Below, in pieces: positions 11,780-23,709 of a stretch of DNA of 64,000 bases (position 1 is the stretch's first letter; the number at the start of each line of letters is the position of its first letter). The stretch covers positions 256,291,597 to 256,355,596 of the forward strand of contig CM062290.1 in assembly GCA_031216915.1 (NCBI GenBank), in the 5' to 3' direction. Made by a program: the position numbers and the translations under genes. The notes under the pieces were generated by a model. It ran no database searches. It was given only the letters and a program-made list of their open reading frames with translations, and had not been told where the DNA came from. This DNA is from Pictodentalium vernedei. Taxonomy: Eukaryota; Mollusca; Scaphopoda; Dentaliida; Dentaliidae.

Positions 11780-12632
11780 GAAAACGGCGTTCAGTCAAAA
11801 TGAAATAGGAACCGCGCTATTACTCGACGTAGAAAAAAGCGTTTGACTCTGTCTGGCACAATGGCATTGCGATACAAACTAGCTAAAATGGGGCTACCTA
11901 CCAAAATTCTAAGGATCATATCATCATTTTTATCTGATCGAAAAAATCAAAGTGAGGGTCAACCGCGCAGTGTCAGACGAGGTAAAACTCGAAGCGGGCA
12001 CTCCACAGGGTTCGGTCCTCAGCCCGCTTCTATTTATAATATATGTGAATGACATTGACAAAGCAGGGAAGAACCATGTTGAACTATCTCAATTCTCAGA
12101 CAACAAAGGAATGTGGACGGCCAGTAAGTCTAGAAACATAATACAAAACCGCGACCTGCAAGACTGGTGCGCTCTGTGGCGCATCAAGCTAAATGCCACG
12201 AAAACACAAAGAATTTCATTCTATAAAAAGCAAAGGAAAAAAAAACTGTCCCTAATATTGAGCTTAAGCTTTACGACCACAAACTTGAAGTTAGTAATGA
12301 GGCAAAGTTTCTGGGATTCACCCTGGATAGCAGTCTCAATCTAAACAATCACGTAAACTCAGTCACTCTGAAAGCCACTAAACGCATCAATTTCCTGAAA
12401 ATGATTAGAGGAAACAATTGGGAAGCCAATAAAGAAGTTCTCCTCAAGCTTTACAAATCATATATACGCCCAGTACTAGAGTATGGGGCCATAATAACGA
12501 GTGACCTGAATAAAACCAACATTGAAAAACTACAACGGCTTCAAAATTATGCCCTGCGTGAGGCACTATGCAAACCCAAATGGACACCGATAAAGGAACT
12601 TCACGAGCTAGCTGTTATGTTTTTTTTTTAAC
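11780..12632 (+). pseudogene. Second LINE reverse transcriptase fragment (Jockey/CR1-like)
   Basis: Conceptual pieces in different frames form a non-LTR RT: LLLDVEK followed by a frame change and SVW (catalytic Asp block), EAGTPQGSVLSPLLFIIYVNDI (the PQGS block), a QFSDN block in place of F-A-D-D, an RIKLNATKTQ block, and the thumb, ending KLYKSYIRPVLEYGAIITSDLNKTNIEKLQRLQNYALRE split by gaps. It lacks the endonuclease, the 5' RT and the C-terminus, and has at least three frame changes. It ends at a run of T at 12,619-12,628 beside the minisatellite. It is unrelated in sequence to the LINE in the palindrome arms. Confidence 0.8.
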
Positions 12633-12650
12633 CCAACAATGATAAAATCC

Positions 12651-12800
12651 CTAGGTGCCGAAACGACTTGCGCTGGTGCCGAAACGACTTGGTGCCGACG
12701 CGACTCGGTGCCGAAACGACCTGGCCAGGTGCCGAAACGACTTGCCCCGGTGCCGAAACGACTTGGTGCCGAAACGACCTGGTGTCGAAACGACCAGGAT
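12651..12800 (+). repeat. GTGCCGAAACGACTT minisatellite, plus orientation
   Basis: About eight copies of GGTGCCGAAACGAC(T/C)T, with variants GGTGCCGACGCGACT and GGTGTCGAAACGACC. Its right edge coincides with the inner edge of the right palindrome arm at 12,801/12,802. Open frames across it are by-products of the repeat. Confidence 0.88.
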
Positions 12801-12871
12801 TCCCTGCATTCGAAACCCTGAACAGGTGCCCGCTTTCCAGTTTGTCATCATAGAAAGAACTTACATCAGAA

Positions 12872-13090
12872 ATGCCGAAAAAGAAAGGAAAGAGTAAGAA
12901 AAAAGGATCCAAATCCAGCAAAAAGAAATTAGGTCTTACACCAGATGTCCCGAAAGAACCGATGGCACCTGACTATGTTGCACCACCACTGAAACCGGGT
13001 GAAAGGGTAAATTTACTGAGTCACATTGGGGTGCAAAATAAGCAAGGGAAATTTGTTTACTTTGAAATTCCCACCTCTGATATTCTATAA
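12872..13090 (+). CDS. 72-codon lysine-rich ORF (captured exon-like), right copy
   Basis: Identical protein to 10,391-10,609. The upstream AGAAAGAACTTACATCAG is acceptor-like and the ATG follows two bases later. Residues 1-20 are mostly Lys/Ser/Gly, about 25-45 are proline-rich, and from about residue 50 the frame enters the dispersed repeat, where it ends at TAA. It may be the first coding exon of a host gene captured between repeats, or a chance ORF. The two copies have no inactivating difference, but the arms are too similar for that to be evidence of selection. Confidence 0.35.
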   Translation: MPKKKGKSKKKGSKSSKKKLGLTPDVPKEPMAPDYVAPPLKPGERVNLLSHIGVQNKQGKFVYFEIPTSDIL

Positions 13091-14334
13091 ATTTAAATTA
13101 AATATACATAAATTATACATCAAAATGAAGGTGGTAGTGCACATAACATGAAAAATATATGAAATCAACTCACAGAGTTGACAACAGAACCAATGGCAGT
13201 GGTTCCTGGAAGTCTGCTACTGCATTCATACCAGAAATAACAAAATAATATTCCAGGCAAATAACTCATGTGATATCCAAGAACAAAGCTAGGATATCAA
13301 AATACTTCCAAACGCAGTGACAGAGCTCCGTGGGTTTTCAAGTCAAACCATCCCCATTTACCGTAGTCGGTCCTGCCCCAATTATTAAATTGAGGTGCCC
13401 TATAAGTAATAGAATTTTGTTTTATTTTGAAATTCCCACCTCTGATATTCCTTAAATTCAATTTAAATATTCACAAATAATACATCTATATGAAGGTTGA
13501 GATGTATAGAACACGAAACACATATGTAATCAACTCATAGAGTTCACAGCAGCCACCACTGGTTCCTGGAAGTCTGCTATCATATTTGTACCAGAACTGA
13601 TAATAAAATAATATTTTGCGAGAACAACTCGTGGCCGAATGTGCTTCAGATATTCAATAACAAAGCTAGGTATTCAAAAGACTTTCGAATGCAGCAATAC
13701 ATGTAGGACTGCATTTTGGAAAAGGACAACACTGTCTGCATTTTTTATTGAAGATAGTCTCCATGTTCGACAGACATGTTCAAATCACTCGATACTGCGA
13801 ATTTCCATCGAAATACAAAATCGTAATTCTAAGAAATTTCAACAGGTGTCAGGATACCTTGCATTGAATATGGCAACTGTTCAGTTTCTAAATAATAATA
13901 GTATGCTGTATTAAGGCAATCTTTCTCATTATTAGATTTTAGATGGCATTGAAAATCAATGCATTTTCCGTCCAATGATGGTGACCGGAAATCAAAAGTA
14001 AATTCATATATAAACAAAAGCGAAGGTTTTGGAATTGACTCCCATGCATCTCTGTCACTGTGTTTTGAAGGATTTTGATACCCTAGCTTTGTTCTTGGAT
14101 ACGTGAAGCACATTAGGCCACAAGTTGTTCTTGTGAAATATTCTTAAATTATCAGTTCTGGTACGAATGTGGTAGCAGACTTCCAGGAACCAGTAATGCC
14201 TACGGTTGACTCAATGAATTGATTACACATATGTTTCGTATTCTATACATCTTAACCTTCATTTTGATGTATAATTTGTGTGTATTTAATTTGAATTTAA
14301 GGAATATCAAAGGTGAGAATTTCAGAATGAACAT
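13023..14334. repeat. Three-copy repeat block with inner inverted pair
   Basis: Direct copies at about 13,023-13,385 and 13,386-13,690, then an inverted copy at about 14,050-14,334. Landmarks in each are TGAAATTCCCACCTCTGATA or close variants, GGTTCCTGGAAGTCTGCTA and AACAAAGCTAGG. The second and third copies face each other across about 360 bp, so the block can fold on itself as well as pairing with the other palindrome arm. It may be a MITE-like element, but I see no clear target duplication. Confidence 0.8.
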
Positions 14335-15558
14335 AATAATAATAACACTTCGGTCGGCCGCTGATTTGTCGCGGTTCTCGTATGAGAAGGCCTTGGTTAC
14401 CCATGTTCTACCAACTGCCTCCCTATTCCTGCAATTCTTTCTCCTCCCAACACTCGTAGACTAACAGCTTGATGACATCCCTTGCCCCATTCTTCCCAAT
14501 CTCTCCGATTAGTATATTAACCCTCTCCTTTGAGTCGCCCTCCCTAACCACATGTCCTTCATTCTCCCATCCCACTTCTCCATTATACTCCCCATGAATC
14601 TTGTTCTTTTAGACTGGTATTTTGGGCATTCTATAAGAAAGTGTTCCAGGGTCTCCACCACGCCCACGTTACACATCTGGCACTCCTTTTCACTGTTTTT
14701 CCCAATTTTTCCCCTCAGCTTGAGGGTCTGCGAACTCAGCTTGAACAACATTGACCCCCCAAAGGTGTCATCAAGGTACTCTTCAAAACCAGGCTTCTCT
14801 TTATCACGCAGGCCACCCAAATATCTCTTTGATTTGACCTCCTCTCGCCAATTACGGTTACAATCCTCCATGACCCTTTCTCTGACGATCTTTTTGCCCT
14901 GGTTTGCCCCAACGTCAAGGTCCAAGATCTCCAATGAGTAGTTTTCTACTAGCTCCCTCACTTGGACCATCCACCCCGTCTTGATATTTGAGCTGAAAGT
15001 TCTCAGGAACATTACTTTACACCATCGCCCATCGGCTATCGGGGAGATTTACAAAATAATTAAGATAACCAAGTTTCAATTGGTCTATCCTGTCCTTGAT
15101 CCTCACCCACCCAAGCTCACCCCTGATTGCTTCTAGTGCTGCGGCATTACTTGAGCCTGTTATCCATCGGCCTTCATCGTTCTGCAGGATTTCCAAGCTC
15201 TTAACAGCTGTCTGGTTTAGGGGTACAACTTTCGTACCGTATGCCATTTCCCAAATGGTTTTCCCCACGAAAACCTTATTGAAACTGTTTCTCCCTATAA
15301 GTTTCATTTGGTTAAGGATTCGCTTCCCCTTCAGAATCAATTTATTTGTGTGGTTTCGGTAGATGCCTCTTCCTGTGATGTTTATATTTACCCCCAGGTA
15401 CTCATAGTCACTAGTCTCTCCTACACTAAGAAGTCTACTGCTACCTTCCGGAATGCAGAACTCCCCCACTCTCCACCTTCGAGTGGGGTCCACTTTGCAG
15501 CCCACGGGTATAACTTTGCTCTTGCTTTCATTAAGTTTGAGTCTCCATTTGCTCCCAT
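14335..15558 (-). pseudogene. LINE reverse transcriptase 3' half (inverted copy)
   Basis: Mirror of 7,923-9,146: RT YLG block and thumb (open 15,505-15,017), then the zinc-knuckle stretch (open 15,012-14,509), then the TTA-type tail at about 14,335-14,348. Differs from the left copy by two bases in the segment after NINITGRGIY. It is joined directly to the copied DIRS end at 15,559. Confidence 0.88.
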
Positions 15559-16639
15559 ATTTCTTATCAACCTACTCACAATTGTTTACTACAGGCTTGC
15601 ACTAAAGTGGAAGTCCCTAACTCGGATAATATACTCTCTATGTTTGTTTTTCTCAAGCAATTTGGGAAAGAAAAGTGGTGCAAATGCACCAAGAAAAAAT
15701 AAGCCAAAACTGGGTCGAGAGCAACCGCCGCAGACCCAGTACGGGACACTCTCTCCCAAGTACAACTCCACAACTTCCATTGCCAGTGCGCATATATGTC
15801 GCTAAAGACTCATTCTTTTTGTCGTCCGCCATGTGACGAGATGTTCTGCACGCTTATCAGTGTTCATCCAACTCGTTGATTGTTGTTTCCTGCTTCATAG
15901 TGTATCCGAGTATCCTTTGTATTCTCAGGAACAGTTTATTATTATATTCTCTTACATATTATTATCCATAATGTATTTTATATGTTCTTTCTCGAGTCGC
16001 ACGCGAATTTCGTGAGCCATGCGGTTCGGACTTAAATTATTTTTCACAATTATTGTCAATGCTTAAATTGCTAATTTTTCTAATTGTGTTAGAGTTGGGT
16101 GTCAGTGGGGTACCGCTTCTGCAGTTTTTCTTCTCTCCTTTGAGAGTAGTCATCCTGTTGTGTGGTTCCCGGTCGACCGTCTGGGGTCAAAATTTCTGTC
16201 ACCTTTCTCTCTTCTTTGGGGGTGTTCTTCTGTTCTCTGATTTCACCTTCTTTGCTCCTCTCACCTCTATCATGCCCAGGACAATTCCTTGTGGGCAATG
16301 TCTGCTGCCAAAGCATGTGGACAATTCACATGCTTCTTGCTCCTCATGTAATGGGTGTTCGACCGAGCGGCCATGTGGTCTCTGTGGATCTTGGTCATCC
16401 ACTTTCTGGGCGTCAGTGAGCCGTGTCGTTCGTTCTTCTAGCCGTACCTCCTGCTCCCGCGGGAAAGGAGAACGTGGTCTTTCGGGGGCTCCCGAGTCGA
16501 CCATGTCTGGTGAGAGTTATTCCTCCTCCGTGGGGGATGTGCAGTCTTTTCCTGTAGTGGATACTGCGGGAGCCGTTGAGTGTTCTGGTGAAGAGGTGCC
16601 TGGTTCTGGGACCACGGTCCCCCTCCAGTCGGCATCTGA
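15559..16639 (+). mobile_element. Copied end of the DIRS fossil
   Basis: Inverted copy of 6,842-7,922: terminal repeat plus part of the gag-like region. It is a partial duplicate created with the palindrome, not an independent insertion, since the junction with the LINE is identical in both arms. Confidence 0.9.
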
Positions 16640-19390
16640 TGCAGTTTGACCTTGAACTTGGTGATTGTAAATGTTATTTTGCTGTGGCCGTAACCTACCT
16701 GGAGGTTACGGATACAGTGTGGTTGAATTTTAAATTGCTTTTTCAGTTGGGTGACTGGAACTTTGTAGATTAGGGATTGTAAGTGGTGGTGTGATTTAAT
16801 TTTTGGCATTTGTATATCGGCTGCTCTTTACCGAAGGCTTTGGTAAACTGAGGTTTAGGGTACAACTGAGAGGCAGTTGGTGTCGTTGAAATTTGTCCCA
16901 TTATCATTTATGTATTGACTGCGGTCGCACACTGCTGTTGAAGTCTGACAGGATGGTCAGCCAGTATTAGAATTTTCATAGTTCTCTGGCATTTGTTGTA
17001 CAAACTTGCGAAGTGAGAAAAGTGTAGTGGTTAGGAAAAACAGTACCGAGTCGTGCGGGTTTTTCGGAAGTTTTGGAAGAAACTAGGAGGAAATCTCAGA
17101 AGATTTTATCGTGCCCTAAACTGTACAGACGACGACTCCTCGAAAGTTAACTCTGCTACTTTCGAGGAGTTGCAGCTGATTCCCAATATTGGACCTAAGA
17201 TTGCGTTGGCAATTATTGAGCGGAGAGCTAGGTTAGGGCCCCTCTCCAGAGATGATCTCTTTAATATACCGAATTTTAGGGGTTACAGAAACCAGTGGGA
17301 ATGCATGGATTTTTCCTTACCCCCACCCAATGTTAAAGTTAACAACAATGTGAATGAAGGGATTCTTAGGGAAATAGGTCGCATAACTGAAGCGACATCA
17401 ATCGGGTGGGGGCACCCGGGGAAGTCCCGGGGTACTCACTCCACCCCAGACGGGAATTGACAAAATTGTTCAAAACCAGAGTGACCACTATAATGCAGAG
17501 AGGTCCACAATGGGTGTAGATTCCCCTTCTGCAGAGAGCCCTCATACCCCATTGGAAAATAGGACGTTGTTACCCACCTTTGATTTGTGTGCGGTTCCCT
17601 AAGAGGAAGTATAACCTCACTGGAGGCAGCCGGTTGATTCATTTGGGGCAAGCCTGGGTTGGGGCAATACAGGGCAAGTTGGCCGGAGTGGTCAAGAGGA
17701 GGAAAAGAAAAATTGGTTGATTTTGTTAGATCTGTTTTCCTTGGAGCGCCGCAGAGAAGCCAGGTCGAGAATGCTCTGCCTAGTTCGCAGTACGGTGGTG
17801 ACAGGCAGGTGGGGAGCAGAGGAGGTGGTCAACACTCTATCTATTTGGAGCCCAATGCCATGACGAGGGTTTATAGGTTAAACCCGGAGTATGGGAGCCA
17901 ATCACAGTATGGCGTTGGCGATGGGCATAATCTCTCCAACCCCCAGGGAGGGACACGGAGGGGGTGCGACCAGAAATAGGTGGGTTTAAAGGATGGGAAG
18001 GAAATCAGGGCAGAAGTGGTAGGAACCCTGGGTCGTATAGTACTATACCACAATCTAGAATGGTAAGTTCGAGCATGCCTAAGCCGGTGTTTATTAATTC
18101 AGTGGGTGAATAGCCTGTTCCAAATCAAGCATAGGGAATGAATGTGTGTGGGCAATATGGGTACGGAAGTGCGAGGGTGATGAGTGAGCCGACTGTGATG
18201 GAAGGTCACATGGTTGCGAGGGATGTGAGCAGGGGTGAGTACCTTATGGGCTAAGGGCTAACCCGTCTGCAGAATCCTGTGCGACCAGTGTAGGCATGGC
18301 GAATGGAACGTTATCCCACACCAATGGCTACAGAAAGCGTGTCTCAATTTTACAGAGAGTGCGAGCATGGGTGGAAGCTCGTATGGATGGAGAAAGTGGG
18401 CAAGAAGTAACTGACCCTGCCTTGGGTAGGTCGCCAGGTGGGGTGTCGGGACCAGCTAGCAGTACACCAGCAGGGGTTCAGGCCGCAATGCCACGGCTGC
18501 CACCTCCGGGGGAGCCTAGAGTGGGACAGTCAGCTGGCCAATACCAGGGGTATGATCAAGGGCCTCCCCTAGTAAATGTGTTTCAGCAGGCAGGTCAAAA
18601 TGGATCGACTGGATAGGCAGAAATGTTTACTGCTCAGTCCAAATCAGAACAAATTGATGAGTACCGTTGTCCTAAATGTTAGGGGTTTCCTGCATTTAGA
18701 TTATCAGGTAAAAATGTTCAACTGACTCTTCTCAACAGCCGGGGTTTCCCAACCATCGAGGGGATGTCGGTTTCAAAACAGTGTTTTTGGGGGACTAAAG
18801 GGATCTCGGATCCCTTTCATAATTCAAAATTTTGGAGTTAACCTTTTTGGCTTTAGGGATTGTCTGAAGCTTAATCCGTGAAGTGAATATCCACTGTCTA
18901 TTCTGGATAACGTGGAGTAATTCCTAGTTGTCTGGAGTCCTCATTGTGGCATCTCCTGGGCGTCATGATCAAGGGCTTCTTCAAATAAAACGGGGGAGAG
19001 TGTTGTAGAATTGGCATATTATTCGTACGGCGTCATTTGAAACAGTGTTCCGGTTCAAGGTGGAGTAATTCCGCCTGTGTTCCGGAACGTTCAAGACATC
19101 GGGGAATTCCTGGAAGTCACGTGGCTGTTTGGTGCCACGCGATTTGAAGAAAGGGGTGAATCTCACTCTTGCTTCTCGGACTTCAACTAGTGAAGACGTT
19201 GTATGAAAATTCTACCCTTCAACTTGCAAGTTAACAGAGGCAACAACGACGACAAGTATTGTAAGTATATTTTTACTTACTATTCTCATAGTATATAATT
19301 GTTCTGTAAGCAGATCATCTGCTCCATGTATTCTGTCGAATAAAAAAAAAATCTCACTTGTTTACTTACTTCCTTACTTACTTACTTACA
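16640..19390 (+). mobile_element. Remains of an LTR-type retroelement with a helix-hairpin-helix domain (fossil)
   Basis: The region begins at the palindrome breakpoint. An early open stretch (from about 17,053) encodes a basic N-terminus and a helix-hairpin-helix domain of ComEA type (KVNSATFEELQLIPNIGPK), then Gly/Ser/Pro-rich gag-like sequence to about 18,650. A purine-rich tract (AAAACGGGGGAGAG) at about 18,987-19,000 is followed by a TG-starting probable LTR, about 19,001-19,390, with an AATAAA signal near 19,339 and a TTAC microsatellite near its end. No pol genes are seen between, so the element is internally deleted or non-autonomous. It is broken, with several breaks in the coding part. 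The family is probably Gypsy-like, from the LTR style only. Age cannot be set because no second LTR is in the window. Confidence 0.5.
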
Positions 19391-19680
19391 ACCAGCCAGG
19401 TGATCGCAAGCAGGGGCAGTGCGAAGATGACCGATTGGGACGTGGTGCAAATCAGATTTGTCTCGAATATGACAGCTTTTGTCCCGACTGGTAAGATATT
19501 TCAACTTCAACACCATCATGCCTTGATGATATAGCTGGAATACTTGTCTGGATTATAATTAAAAAACGCAAGACCTTTTAAAAACTTATGTGCATAAATA
19601 AAATAATAATAAAGATGCAGTTGTCGTGACACAACTTCTAAACTAGATGGTGTCACTTGTGTGCAAAGCACACTATAGTG
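19391..19680. other. Gene-free linker
   Basis: No gene or clear repeat; a short stretch near 19,500-19,530 (TTCAACTTCAACACCATCATGCC interrupted by variants) resembles a hairpin element at 39,545-39,611. Confidence 0.4.
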
Positions 19681-19779
19681 TATCCCCGCATTTGCATCCT
19701 TGACTTTGTATGAATGCTTGATACAAAGAAGAAATGTATTATATGACACACTAAAATCATATTGAGTGGCACAGGTGAC

Positions 19780-22700
19780 ACAGCTTCGTGCGCACCTACA
19801 GACTCCACTGCAACATTTGGGCATGGTTTTAGCGTTTCGAATTACATACATGTACCCTGGGAGCCTTTCGCCGGAAACGGTCTAAGAAAACATGAAAGTG
19901 GCAACGGTGGCACCCCAAAAATCCGAAACCTTCGTGCACATCTACAGACCCTACTGCAATTTTTGAGCATAGTTTTAGCATTTCAAATTACATATTCTGG
20001 GAGCTTTTCGCCGGAAATGATCTAAGAAAACACAAAAGTGGCAACGGTGACACAGCCACTTAGCACCCAAAAAATCCAAAACCTTCCTACGCATTTATAG
20101 ACTCTACTGCAACATCTCAGCATGGTTTTAGCGTTTCGAATTACATACTCTAGGAGACGTTCGCCGGAAACGGTCTAAGAAAACACGAAAGTGGCAATGG
20201 TGGCACAGCCACGTGGCACCTGAACAATCCGAAATCTTTGTGCACATCTACAGACCCTACTGCAACATTTGAGCATAGTTTTACCATTTTGAAATACATA
20301 CTGTAGGAGCCTTTCGCCGGAAATGGTCTAAGAGAACATGAAAGAGGCAACGGTAGCACAGCCACGTGGCACCCCAAAAATCCAAAACCTTCGTGCGCAT
20401 CTACAGACCCTACTGCAACATTTGAGCATAGTTTTAGGATTTTGAATTACATACCCTAGGAGCCTTTCACCGGAAACGGTCTAAGAAAATGTGAAAGTGG
20501 CAACAGCACAGCCACTAGGCAGCTGAAAAATCTGAAACCTTCGTGCACATCTACAGACCCCACTGAAACATTTGAGCATGGTTTTAGCGTTTCGAATTAC
20601 ATACCCTAGGAGCCTTTCGCCGGAAACGGTCTAAGAAAACACAAAAGTGGCAATGGTGGCACAGCCACGTGGCACCTGAAAAATCGGAAACCTTCGTGCA
20701 CATCTACAGACCCTACTGCAACATTTGAGCATGGTTTTAGCATTTCGAATTACATACCCTTGCAGCCTTTCGCCGGAAACGGTCTAAGAAAACACGAAAG
20801 TGGCAATGGTGTCGCAGCCAGGTGGCAGCTGAAAAATCCGAAATCTCCGTGCGCATCTACAGACCCCACTGCAACATTTGAGCATGGTTTTAGCATTTCG
20901 AATTACATACCCCAGGAGCCTTTCGCCGGAAACGGTCTAAGAAAACACAAAAGTGGCAACGGTGGCACAGCCACGTGGCACCTGAAAAATCCGAAACCTT
21001 CGTGTGCATCTACAGACCCCACTGCAACATTTGATCATGGTTTTAGCGTTTCGAATTACATACCCTAGGAGCCTTTCGCCGGAAACGGTCTAAGAAAACA
21101 CAAAAGTGGCAATGGTGGCACAGCCACGTGGCACCTGAAAAATCGGAAACCTTCGTGCACATCTACAGACCCTACTGCAACATTTGAGCATGGTTTTAGC
21201 ATTTCGAATTACATACCCTTGCAGCCTTTCGCCGGAAACGGTCTAAGAAAACACGAAAGTGGCAATGGTGTCGCAGCCAGGTGGCAGCTGAAAAATCCGA
21301 AATCTCCGTGCGCATCTACAGACCCCACTGCAACATTTGAGCATGGTTTTAGCATTTCGAATTACATACCCCAGGAGCCTTTCGCCGGAAACGGTCTAAG
21401 AAAACACAAAAGTGGCAACGGTGGCACAGCCACGTGGCACCTGAAAAATCCAAAACCTTCGTGCGCATCTACAGACCCCACTGCAACATTTGAGCATGGT
21501 TTTAGCATTTCGAATTACATACCCTAGGAGCCTTTCGCCGGAAACGGTCTAAGAAAACACAAAAGTGGCAACCGTGCCACAGCCACGTGGCACCTGAAAA
21601 ATCCGAAACCTTCGTGCGCATCTACAGACCCTACTGCAACATCTGAGCATGCTTTTAGCATTTCGAATTACATACCCTAGGAGCCTTTCGCCGGAAACGG
21701 TCTAAGAAAACACGAAAGTGGCAATGGTGGCGCAGCCACATGGCAGCTGAAAAATCTGAAACCTTCGTGCGCATCTACAGACTCCAATGCAACATTTGAG
21801 AATGGTTTAAGCGTTTCGAATTACATACCCTAGGAGCCTTTCGCCGGAAACGGTCTAAGAAAACACAAAAGTGGCAACGGTGGCACAGCCACGTGGTACC
21901 TGAAAAATCGGAAACCTTCGTGCGCATCTACAGACCCCACTACAACATTTGAGCATGGTTTTAGTGTTTCGAATTACATACCCTAGGAGCCTTTCCACGG
22001 AAAAGGTCTAAGAAAACACGAAAGTGGCAATGGTGGCGCAGCCAAATGGCAGCTGAAAAATCCAAAACCTTCGTGCGCATCTACAGACCCCACTACAACA
22101 TTTGAGCAGTGTTTTAGCATTTCGAATTACATACCCTAGGAGCCTTTCGTCGGAAACGGTCTAAGAAAACACAAAAGCGGCAACGGTGGCACAGCCACGT
22201 GGCACCTGAAAAATCTGAAACCTTTGTGCGCATCTACAGACCCCACTGCAACATTTGAGCATGGTTTTAGCATTTCGAATTACATACCCTAGGAGCCTTT
22301 CGCCGGAAACGGTCTAAGAAAACACAAAAGCGGCAACGGTGGCACAGCCACGTGGCACCTAAAAAATCTGAAACCTTTGTGCGCATCTACAGACCCCACT
22401 GCAACATTTGAGCATGGTTTTAGCATTTCGAATTACATACCCTAGGAGCCTTTCGCCGGAAACGGTCTAAGAAAACACAAAAGTGGCAACGGTGGCACAG
22501 CCACGTGGCACCTGAAAAATCCGAAACCTTTGTGCGCATCTACAGACCCTACTGCAACATTTGAGCATGGTTTTAGCATTTCGAATTACATACCCTAGGA
22601 GCCTTTTCCCGCAAACAGGCGAAGAAAACACAAAAGTGGCAATGGTGGCACAGCCACGTGGCACCTGAAAAATCGGAAACCTTTGTGCACATCTACAGAC

Positions 22701-23490
22701 CCTACTGCAACATTTGAGCATGGTTTTAGCGTTTCGAATTACATACCCTAGGAGCCTTTCGCCGGAAACGGTCTAAGAAAACACGAAAGTGGCAATGGTG
22801 GCACAGCCAGGTGGCAGCTGAAAAATCCGAAACCTTCGTGCACATCTACAGACCCCACTGCAACATTTGAGCATGGTTTTAGCGTTTCGAATTACATACT
22901 CTAGGAGCCTATCTCCGGAAACGGTCTAAGAAAACACAAAAGTGGCAACGGTGGCACAGCCACGTGGCACCTGAAAAATCCGAAACCTTCGTGCGTATCT
23001 ACAGACCCCACTGCAACATTTGAGCATGGTTTTAGCATTTCGAATTACATACCCTAGGAGCCTTTCGCCGGAAACGGTCTAAGAAAACACAAAAGTGGCA
23101 ATGGTGGCACAGCTACGTGGCACCTGAAAAATCTGAAACCTTTGTGCACATCTACAGACCCTACTGCAACATTTGAGCATGGTTTTAGCATTTCGAATTA
23201 CATACCCAAGGAGCCTTTTGCCGGAAACGGTTTAAGAAAACACGAAAGTGGCTACGGTGGCACAGCCACGTGGCACCCGAAAAATCCGAAACCTTCGTGC
23301 GCATCTATAGACCCTACTGCAACATCTGAGCATGGATTTAGCATTTCGAATTACATATCCTACGAGCCTTTTGCCGGAAACGGTCTAAAAAAACACAAAA
23401 GTGGCTACGGTGGCACAGCCACGTGGCACCCGAAAAATCCGAAACCTTCCTACATATCTACAGATCATTTAGCAACACCCTAGTGTAATT
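19780..23490 (+). repeat. 153-bp core satellite, ~24 units
   Basis: AGCCTTTCGCCGG or a close variant recurs at 20,611, 20,764, 20,917, 21,070, 21,223, 21,376, 21,529 and so on, exactly 153 bp apart for most of the array. Outer units are more diverged and a few differ in length by 1-13 bp. The block 20,700-21,069 recurs almost unchanged at 21,159-21,528, a 459-bp (three-unit) shift, showing recent multi-unit duplication. 153 is divisible by 3, so mutation of the unit's CCCTAG stop makes chance ORFs of about 100 codons on both strands; these are not genes. Confidence 0.95.
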
Positions 23491-23668
23491 TTAGAACTCC
23501 GAATTACAGGTTGGGACTATTCAGCAAAAAAGTGAAAAAATAACGCATTTTTTAAGTGGCTCCACAGAAGCCACCTGGTGGCACAAAAATTTAAAAGTTG
23601 TATTTTTGGGTTGCACAGACCCTATCGAACAACTGTAGAAAGTTACAGCGTTTCGAATTACAAAACCG

Positions 23669-23698
23669 GACGTACGGAAGTACGGACGTACGGACGGA
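23669..23698. repeat. ACGG/ACGT microsatellite
   Basis: Repeats of ACGGACGT and ACGGAAGT immediately after the core array, in the position occupied by a tetranucleotide microsatellite in pearl-type elements. Confidence 0.8.
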
Positions 23699-23709
23699 GA
23701 TCATGACAA

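Larger units (their letters stand above)
12802..16639 (-). repeat. Giant inverted repeat, right arm (3,838 bp)
   Basis: Reverse complement of 6,842-10,679 with constant coordinate sum 23,481. The outer edge is at 16,639, inside copied DIRS sequence; immediately beyond is unrelated LTR-type retroelement sequence. Because the DIRS copy here begins partway into that element while the left arm is attached to the whole element, this right arm is the derived copy. Confidence 0.97.

Noticed and set aside
11276-12800. CRISPR-like spaced repeats
   Set aside because: Linkers are short, variable and repeat-derived; units are degenerate, there are no cas genes and the genome is animal.
12639-12897. Basic ORFs (repeated CRNDLVPKRP-type peptides) leading into the lysine-rich ORF
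   Set aside because: Produced by the GTGCCGAAACGAC minisatellite; several frames are open at once, as expected of a short tandem repeat.
20760-21527. Two ~102-codon ORFs with near-identical repeated peptides, as if a repeat protein
   Set aside because: They are frames through the 153-bp satellite, whose length is a multiple of three; most units carry a stop in this frame.
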